A stretch of DNA of 6,559 nt from Oscillospiraceae bacterium (lineage in GTDB: Bacteria > Bacillota_A > Clostridia > Oscillospirales > JAAYXM01): assembly GCA_017408185.1 (NCBI GenBank), contig JAFQVE010000648.1, forward strand, positions 1-6,559. Reading direction: 5' to 3'. Made by a program: the position numbers and the translations under genes. Below the pieces are notes generated by a model. That model was not told the origin of the DNA. It saw only the letters and a program-made list of their open reading frames with translations, and did not search any database. Shown one piece after another: positions 1-4,800 of this stretch (the stretch's first letter is position 1; the number at the start of each line of letters is the position of its first letter).

Positions 1-1
1 A

Positions 2-379
2 GAGAATTTTGCGGATGTAGCGGCTTCCGATTACTTTGCAGCTGAGCTTGCGATTGCAAGAAATACAGGTATTGTAAACGGCATCGGCGATAATAAGTTT
101 GCGCCGAGAAATACAATCACACGTCAGGATATGATGACGATTGTATACAGAGCGCTTAATAGCCTTCCCCTTGAGGGGAAGGTGGCGCCGGAGGCGACGG
201 ATGAGGTGTCTTACCCCGATTTCGCTTCCGTTGCAGAATATGCAAAGGATGCAGTCAAGTCACTTATCGCAAGCGGTCTTGTAAACGGAAAGGGCGGCAA
301 GATCGCCCCGACCGACAACACAACGCGCGCAGAAGTCGCAGTTCTCATCAAGAGAATTCTCGACTACACAGCAAAATAA
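2..379 (+). CDS. SLH-domain surface protein, C-terminal fragment (5' end outside window)
   Basis: This is the last 125 residues of a longer protein. The frame is open from position 2 and ends at TAA 377-379. Two S-layer homology repeats are visible. The first covers about residues 3-53 (FADV at the start, then the GIVNGIGDNKFAP and ITRQDM blocks). The second covers about residues 71-122 (YPDF, GLVNGKGGKIAP, TTRAEVAVLI). SLH repeats usually occur in threes at the end of exported Gram-positive proteins and bind secondary cell-wall polymer, so this protein is probably wall-anchored and the third repeat probably lies to the left. The catalytic or structural part is not visible, so its function is unknown. 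Residues 54-70 between the two repeats are encoded by a palindromic GC-rich element and look inserted (see the repeat at 161-210). The stop codon is followed by a strong hairpin at 400-441. SLH identity is clear; everything upstream is unseen. Confidence 0.93.
   Translation, partial: ENFADVAASDYFAAELAIARNTGIVNGIGDNKFAPRNTITRQDMMTIVYRALNSLPLEGKVAPEATDEVSYPDFASVAEYAKDAVKSLIASGLVNGKGGKIAPTDNTTRAEVAVLIKRILDYTAK
161..210 (+). repeat. Palindromic GC-rich element inserted in frame between SLH repeats
   Basis: A perfect inverted repeat, CCTTCCCC (163-170) and GGGGAAGG (175-182), encloses the 4-nt loop TTGA. It is followed at once by a second small hairpin, CGCC (186-189), GGA, GGCG (193-196), and then by GGATGAGGTG. 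The stretch is richer in G+C than its surroundings and encodes SLPLEGKVAPEATDEV in the linker between two SLH repeats, keeping the reading frame. I recall similar hairpin sequences as dispersed elements in Clostridia genomes, but this cannot be confirmed here. The element boundaries are approximate. Confidence 0.6.
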
Positions 380-399
380 ACCAAAAACAATAAAATCAA

Positions 400-441
400 A
401 AAAGGGTTTGTGGCAAAATTCATTTTGCTACAAACCCTTTT
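400..441. terminator. Strong hairpin terminator, probably bidirectional, between convergent genes
   Basis: A 19-bp stem (400-418 with 423-441, one G-U wobble) closes on the 4-nt loop TTCA. It starts 20 nt after the SLH gene stop. On the + strand the stem ends in CCCTTTT, so the terminal T residues lie mainly within the stem. On the - strand the stem is followed by a longer T-rich run (complement of 381-400), so it would also stop transcripts arriving from the araC-family gene. Confidence 0.85.
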
Positions 442-467
442 AGACTTTAGAAAAATAGTGTAGAATG

Positions 468-509
468 AACAAATCGGACCCGAAGTAGTACATAGAGGTC
501 CGATTTGTT
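468..509. terminator. Second hairpin, likely terminator, in the convergent intergenic region
   Basis: Perfect 13-bp arms (AACAAATCGGACC at 468-480 and its complement at 497-509) enclose a 16-nt loop. The right arm ends in TTTGTTT. On the - strand a T-rich stretch follows about 10 nt after the stem. It lies only 26 nt beyond the first hairpin. It may be a backup terminator or the terminator of the - strand regulator gene. Its loop is larger than usual for an intrinsic terminator, so another RNA or DNA role is possible. Confidence 0.6.
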
Positions 510-578
510 TATAGCATAAAGATCAAAATCTTCAAATTTGCTGTGAGGCGAATTTTCATTATACTATTATGCTATAAA
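508..578. repeat. 71-bp unit bounded by 12-bp perfect inverted repeats
   Basis: TTTATAGCATAA (508-519) and TTATGCTATAAA (567-578) are exact reverse complements and bound an A+T-rich interior. The interior can form two smaller hairpins: AAGAT/ATCTT at 519-532 and AAATTTG/CGAATTT (one wobble) at about 534-557. A TTG triplet lies immediately outside each end (505-507 and 579-581), as a 3-bp target duplication would, although this could be chance. A 9-base copy of the arm core, TTATGCTAT, recurs at 627-635. It could be a miniature inverted-repeat element or a structured RNA at the end of the regulator transcript. There is no coding content. Confidence 0.45.
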
Positions 579-670
579 TTGAGTGATGTTCAGTGATTTT
601 ATCTATAAAATTGTCGCTTTTACCTTTTATGCTATCCGCGCTATTCTGCTACAGCCTTTGCTGCTTAATT

Positions 671-1633
671 CTACCTTGCGGAATAGTCATACGGCTCAAA
701 ATTGTTTTCATCAAACCATTCCCAGCGTTTGTGGTATTCATCGTTGCTGCTGGTATAATAGCTACGCAGGCGCTCGCGATATTCGCTCGGAGACATTCCA
801 AGCTTTTCGCGGAATGTTCGAGAAAGGTGTGATTTGTCAGATAATCCGACAAGTTTTGCAATCTCCAAGGTCTTTTTGTCTGTAAACATAAGCATCATCA
901 TTGCCTGTGAAAGCCGCAGTGTGTGCAAAAATTCAATCGCGGTTTTGCCTGTTATATTTCGGAAGTTATCCATAAATCTGCGGCGCGACATCATAGAAAC
1001 TTTGCAAAAATCATCTATCCCGATTTTCTCGGAATAGTGATCAATCATAAATCGGACAACATTTGCAATATCGTGTGTGTGATCAAGTGTCAGATTCTTG
1101 GCTGATGCGACGGATTCTGAACCATCGCATAGCAGGTGCAGAAGCGAGACAAGATGATCACCGAGCTTTTCGAAGGACATCTCCTTATGTTTTGAAAATT
1201 CCTCTATCATTGATTCTGCAAGATTGTCTGCCGTTTCTTTATTCTCTTCGGAAAACTCAGTGAATACAGGAATCTGTCGATTGTCAAAGTGGGCGTATTC
1301 ATTGAAATATGAAAAGAACGGATGCCCGAGCTTGTTTACGAAGTGGTCAGTAAAGCTTAAAGAAAGAATGTGCGGCGTATTTTCCGATTCGCGGGTGTCA
1401 ATGGTATGTGTTATATAAGGAAGAATAACAGCGCACGAACCGGGCTTCTGAATATATTTCCGTTCGCCGATAATATGCTTCATAGTTCCCTGAAGAACGT
1501 ACCATATTTGCACATGATCATGTAAATGAAGGAAGTCAGTCTTATATTTATCAGTGGTTTCAACAAGCATAGGGAGATATCGCAGTTTTGAGGAATTGAG
1601 CACTAAACGCGGAAATGAAGGAGTTAAAGGCAA
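671..1633 (-). CDS. AraC-family transcriptional regulator with N-terminal cupin-like sensor domain
   Basis: This encodes a 320-residue cytoplasmic DNA-binding regulator. Residues 36-80 have the cupin pattern of AraC sensor domains (HLHDH, WYVLQG, then a proline-rich turn and ITHTID), which in this family binds a small sugar or similar ligand. Residues about 187-290 form the two-helix-turn-helix AraC domain. The first HTH is near 203-226 (IGIDDFCKVSMMSRRRFMDNF). The second is near 255-286 (TLEIAKLVGLSDKSHLSRTF, then GMSPSEYR), which is the family signature. A tail of about 30 residues rich in Tyr, Trp, Phe and acidic residues follows. The start is TTG at 1633-1631, chosen because GGAGGTG (1647-1641) sits 7 nt upstream. 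The first internal ATG (codon 22) has no such site. The gene is divergent from the giant lyase-like gene, so it probably controls that gene; the ligand is unknown. Confidence 0.92.
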   Translation of the reverse strand: MPLTPSFPRLVLNSSKLRYLPMLVETTDKYKTDFLHLHDHVQIWYVLQGTMKHIIGERKYIQKPGSCAVILPYITHTIDTRESENTPHILSLSFTDHFVNKLGHPFFSYFNEYAHFDNRQIPVFTEFSEENKETADNLAESMIEEFSKHKEMSFEKLGDHLVSLLHLLCDGSESVASAKNLTLDHTHDIANVVRFMIDHYSEKIGIDDFCKVSMMSRRRFMDNFRNITGKTAIEFLHTLRLSQAMMMLMFTDKKTLEIAKLVGLSDKSHLSRTFREKLGMSPSEYRERLRSYYTSSNDEYHKRWEWFDENNFEPYDYSAR

Positions 1634-1640
1634 AACAGAA

Positions 1641-1647
1641 CACCTCC
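1641..1647 (-). promoter_or_regulatory. Ribosome binding site deciding the TTG start of the AraC-family gene
   Basis: GGAGGTG reads on the - strand from 1647 to 1641, with 7 nt between it and the TTG at 1633. It is a near-perfect Shine-Dalgarno sequence and the reason for choosing a non-ATG start. Confidence 0.85.
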
Positions 1648-1673
1648 GCCTCGCATATATTTTCTACAGCTAC

Positions 1674-1702
1674 ATTATAGCATTTATCCGACTTGCGTGC
1701 AA
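1674..1702 (-). promoter_or_regulatory. Sigma-A-type promoter of the AraC-family gene
   Basis: On the - strand a perfect -10 box TATAAT (1679-1674) lies 17 bp downstream of TTGCAC (1702-1697), a weak -35 sharing the TTG of the consensus. The predicted transcript starts near 1667, giving a leader of about 34 nt before the TTG start. A short dyad (CTTGC-GT-GCAAG, 1692-1703) overlaps the -35 box and may be an operator. Confidence 0.6.
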
Positions 1703-1703
1703 G
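1692..1703. promoter_or_regulatory. Short dyad over the -35 box of the regulator promoter, possible operator
   Basis: CTTGC (1692-1696) and GCAAG (1699-1703) are exact inverted arms separated by 2 bp. The dyad covers the -35 region of the - strand promoter, a position suited to repression or autoregulation. It is only 5 bp per arm, so chance cannot be excluded. Confidence 0.3.
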
Positions 1704-1758
1704 AAAAAAGAGACTCAAAAATGTCTCGAAGCGCGAAATGGCACAATTCTTCAACTGA

Positions 1759-1825
1759 TATGCGTTGACTTTGCATAACCCGTGCCTATAGAATATTATT
1801 AAAGAAATATTACACAACTATGCGT
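1759..1825. promoter_or_regulatory. Repeated TATGCGT words and TATGC/GCATA dyad at the lyase promoter, possible regulator sites
   Basis: TATGCGT occurs at 1759-1765 and again at 1819-1825, exactly 60 bp apart in direct orientation. The first copy also forms an inverted repeat with GCATA at 1773-1777 (9-bp spacer), centred on the -35 box of the + strand promoter. AraC-type proteins commonly bind direct repeats near or over the -35 box, so these are candidate sites for the divergent regulator. The words are short and the assignment is inference. Confidence 0.35.
1765..1794 (+). promoter_or_regulatory. Sigma-A-type promoter of the giant lyase-like gene
   Basis: TTGACT (1765-1770, five of six consensus bases) is followed after 18 bp by TAGAAT (1789-1794, five of six). 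An overlapping TATAGA at 1787 gives a 16-bp spacing instead. Transcription would begin near 1801, leaving a leader of about 43 nt before the ATG at 1844. It points away from the regulator promoter and is about 60 bp from it. Confidence 0.6.
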
Positions 1826-1830
1826 AAAAA

Positions 1831-1835
1831 GGAGG
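1831..1835 (+). promoter_or_regulatory. Ribosome binding site of the giant lyase-like gene
   Basis: GGAGG with 8 nt of A-rich spacer precedes ATG 1844. Its strength, and the typical signal peptide that starts at this ATG, fix the start codon. Confidence 0.9.
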
Positions 1836-1843
1836 AAAAAATT

Positions 1844-4800
1844 ATGAAAAAAAGAAGAAGAGTGTTGTCAATGCTGCTTGCAGCAATAATGCTTGTTTCA
1901 TTGCTTCCGGGGGGCTTTGCCGGAGCTGCGGATTCTGTGTCACTAAAGTATGTATTTTCAGCACCTGCAGTAGGCCTTGCGGATGATTCGCAGATGACAA
2001 TAGCATCCGGAACAGCTGCCGATGCGAGCGGAAAGGGGCTTTCGGATATAGACCCGGAAATTTCTGCACCATGGGATTTGCTTGCGATACGAAGTCTGCA
2101 TGGCAGCCGTTACAGAACGGGTGGAATTTGGTTCAGAACGCAGACCGGAAATGTCGTCAAGGGCGGAGTACAGCAGGTGGGAGCAAACGGGCTATCATTT
2201 ATGATAACAGTGCCTGCGGATGGATTGTACAAGCCAACGATAAAATATGATCATGCATCAACAGGCGGGATTGTCGGTGTATATCTTTTTGATGAAGCGA
2301 CAGCGACAAACCGTAATTTTGATATGACAACACAGATGGGGATTAAGAGTGTAGTCGCAGGACTTGATCCGATAGGAACATTTGATACATATGATGCTTT
2401 GTCGAAACTCGACAGCTTCGACAAAGCGGGAATGCTTGAATGTGGTGCGGTGGAGCTGAAGGCGGGGAACTATTATCTTGTATTTGCTATCAACGGTATC
2501 AATTCAGCAATTGACCCGGCGACAACAGCAACAATATGTATGGAGCTTTGTGGATTTTCGCTGACAGAGACGCAGGCGGAAGTGAAGGTTGAGAAGGTTA
2601 CATACGATTTCAGAAAAGGAACATATGATGCCGGCGTAGATGTGATAAGTGATTACAGCCTTACAGGAAATTGGAAATTCAATAGCCTGGAAGAAGGGCT
2701 CGCCGCAAAGTTTGCAGGCAATTATAAATTCGCGAGATACCTTGATTACGGAATCCAGCTCCAGTCCGGAGCAGGAGAATGGATTGCTCTCACTCTTGAT
2801 GTTCCGGCCGGTGGCTTCTACATAGCGGACTTTAAGTACGCTATGGGACCGTCGGGAAGCATAGGCGATATTTATATCGCTCCCACGTCGTTTTCATCTG
2901 ATATGTGGCTCAGCGACACATATTACATAGAAGCTGTAAACTTCTATTATGACGGCGATTTTACCAAGAATGTGGAAGCAGAGCTTCCTATGTTCAAGCT
3001 TGATAAAGGCGGTGAATACGTACTTGTACTCAAATCGCGCGAGAGTGCGCTTTATCCTACATCACTCACGCTCACAAGCGCGGAGATAACAGGCGTTGAC
3101 GTGCTGTTTGAGGAGGATTATCTTCGCGTTGGCGCAACGGAGCAGGTTATTATGAAAATTGCGACAAGCAAGGAAAGAAGCGTCGATGTCGTTGGTGGGA
3201 AACCGAGTTTTAAGAGCAGTGATGAGCGCATTGCAACTGTATCGAGCGACGGAACAATCCGAGGTGTCAGCGAGGGAACGGTCACGATAACTGCGGAAAC
3301 TACGATATATGGCGAAAAGCTTTCCGGATCAAGGACAATTGAAGTGAAGAATATAAGCTATGACCATGCAGATGTAAATCTTGTGGAGGGTGAATCGTTT
3401 TTTGTCGGAGGTCAGAAGGCGCTCACAGCATCGGGATATTTCAGCGATGGAAGCAAGATAAAGGATAAGGACATAACTGTGCGCTACGAATCCAGCAACG
3501 AAGACGTTGTAAAGGTAGAAGACGGAACGCTTTATGCAGTGAGCGAAGGCGATGCGAAGATAACGACATATGTAATCTTTGCAGGCGAGGAAAAGGCAGC
3601 GGAGAGAAATATTAAGGTAGAAGCTGTCAAGCTTGCTTACATAACCGCGAAGACAGAGGACAATGTTGTATCCTCCTTTGACACCGACGGCTCAAAGATA
3701 GTTGTCACCGGTACAAATAACGATGGCAGCACAGCTGACCTTTCCGATGCAGTTTATGTGTACGAAAGCCTCACTCCCGGGACTGTTTCGGTTGATAAAA
3801 ACGGCTATGCACACTATGTATCGCGCGGCGAAGGAAAGGTAAAAGTAAGCGCAACAATCGGCGGACTTCCGTTTGAATGCGAATGCAATGTTATTCCGAG
3901 CTCTCATAAAACCAAGCCTACAGTTTATACTTCCGAAATGCGCACTGCGGCGCTTGACAATATCGCAAAATACGACTGGGCAAAGAAACTCAAAAAGACA
4001 GCGGTGACTGAGGCGGATGCATATCTGCAAAACCTCGATTTTATTTATAACCATATTCCAGGCGAGGGTATTCCGCGCGCAAACCAGATGGCGCTGACCG
4101 TGTCTCCCACAGAGATAAAATTCACCTGTCCATATCCATCTTGCCAAGTAGATGTACGCGAAAAATATCATTTCTATGGTTGGAACGTAAATCCGGTCGA
4201 AAACCCGTGGAAGGTGCAGTGCCCGGAGTGTAAGAGACTTTTCCCGTCAAACGATTTTGAAAGCTTCTATAAGCTCGGCTTGCAGCCGGACGGCACATTT
4301 GACCGAGAGGTTGCTATGCAGAAGAACGCAGAGATAGTAGCTGCGGGAGGAAAAGGGTACCTTGTAAACGAGCTCTATTCCGATATGCCTGAGGATTGGC
4401 TTGTAGATGACGGCTTCGGCTGGTCGATGTCCGAGGGATATGGAACAAAGATACGAACAGATAAGCTTTGTCCGATTGCATATTATATGCACTGGCTTTG
4501 GGGAATGAACGGGACAAATCAGCGTTCGTTTATAACAAAGGCGATAAATACGTTCCGCGACGCATATCTCTACACGGGAGATGCGAAGTATGGCAGAGCG
4601 GGAGCAATCCTCATTGACAGAGTTGCCGATGTATATCCGACATATGAATTTGAATCCACAAGCATAAATTATCCGAATGCGCAGGGAGGAAGAAACGCAG
4701 GTAAGATTATTGGTTGCATCTGGGAGCCGGAGCTCGCAGAAATGTTTATTCGCGCATACGACGCGTTTTATCCGATGTTTGACGATGCACAGGTTATAAA

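Noticed and set aside
631..686. Possible hairpin pairing GCTATCCGC with GCGGAATAG across the regulator stop codon
   Set aside because: It has short arms with a bulge, a loop of about 38 nt and no T-tract, and it overlaps coding sequence. It is probably chance.
583..885. Open frames on the + strand (583-885, 593-832) at the end of the regulator gene
   Set aside because: They overlap the conserved AraC HTH coding region on the opposite strand, lack a ribosome binding site and resemble no family. They are shadows of the real gene.
1792..1811. AATATT...AATATT inverted repeat at the start of the lyase transcript
   Set aside because: It consists of only A and T with 6-bp arms, each palindromic in itself, overlapping the -10 region. 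It is expected by chance in such A+T-rich DNA.
1560..1817. 85-residue open frame on the - strand across the divergent intergenic region
   Set aside because: It runs through both promoters and into the regulator's N-terminus in another frame, has no good ribosome binding site and has a random-looking Cys/Phe-rich composition.
3101..3898. Possible tandem DNA repeats encoding the Ig-like domains
   Set aside because: The three domains are related only at the protein-fold level. No near-identical nucleotide repeats are visible, so this is old domain duplication rather than a recent tandem array.
3692..4171. 159-residue open frame on the - strand inside the giant gene
   Set aside because: It lies wholly antisense to the Ig-like and toroid coding region, which shows strong protein family signals. 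Its Cys/Arg/Ile-rich product is typical of an antisense shadow.
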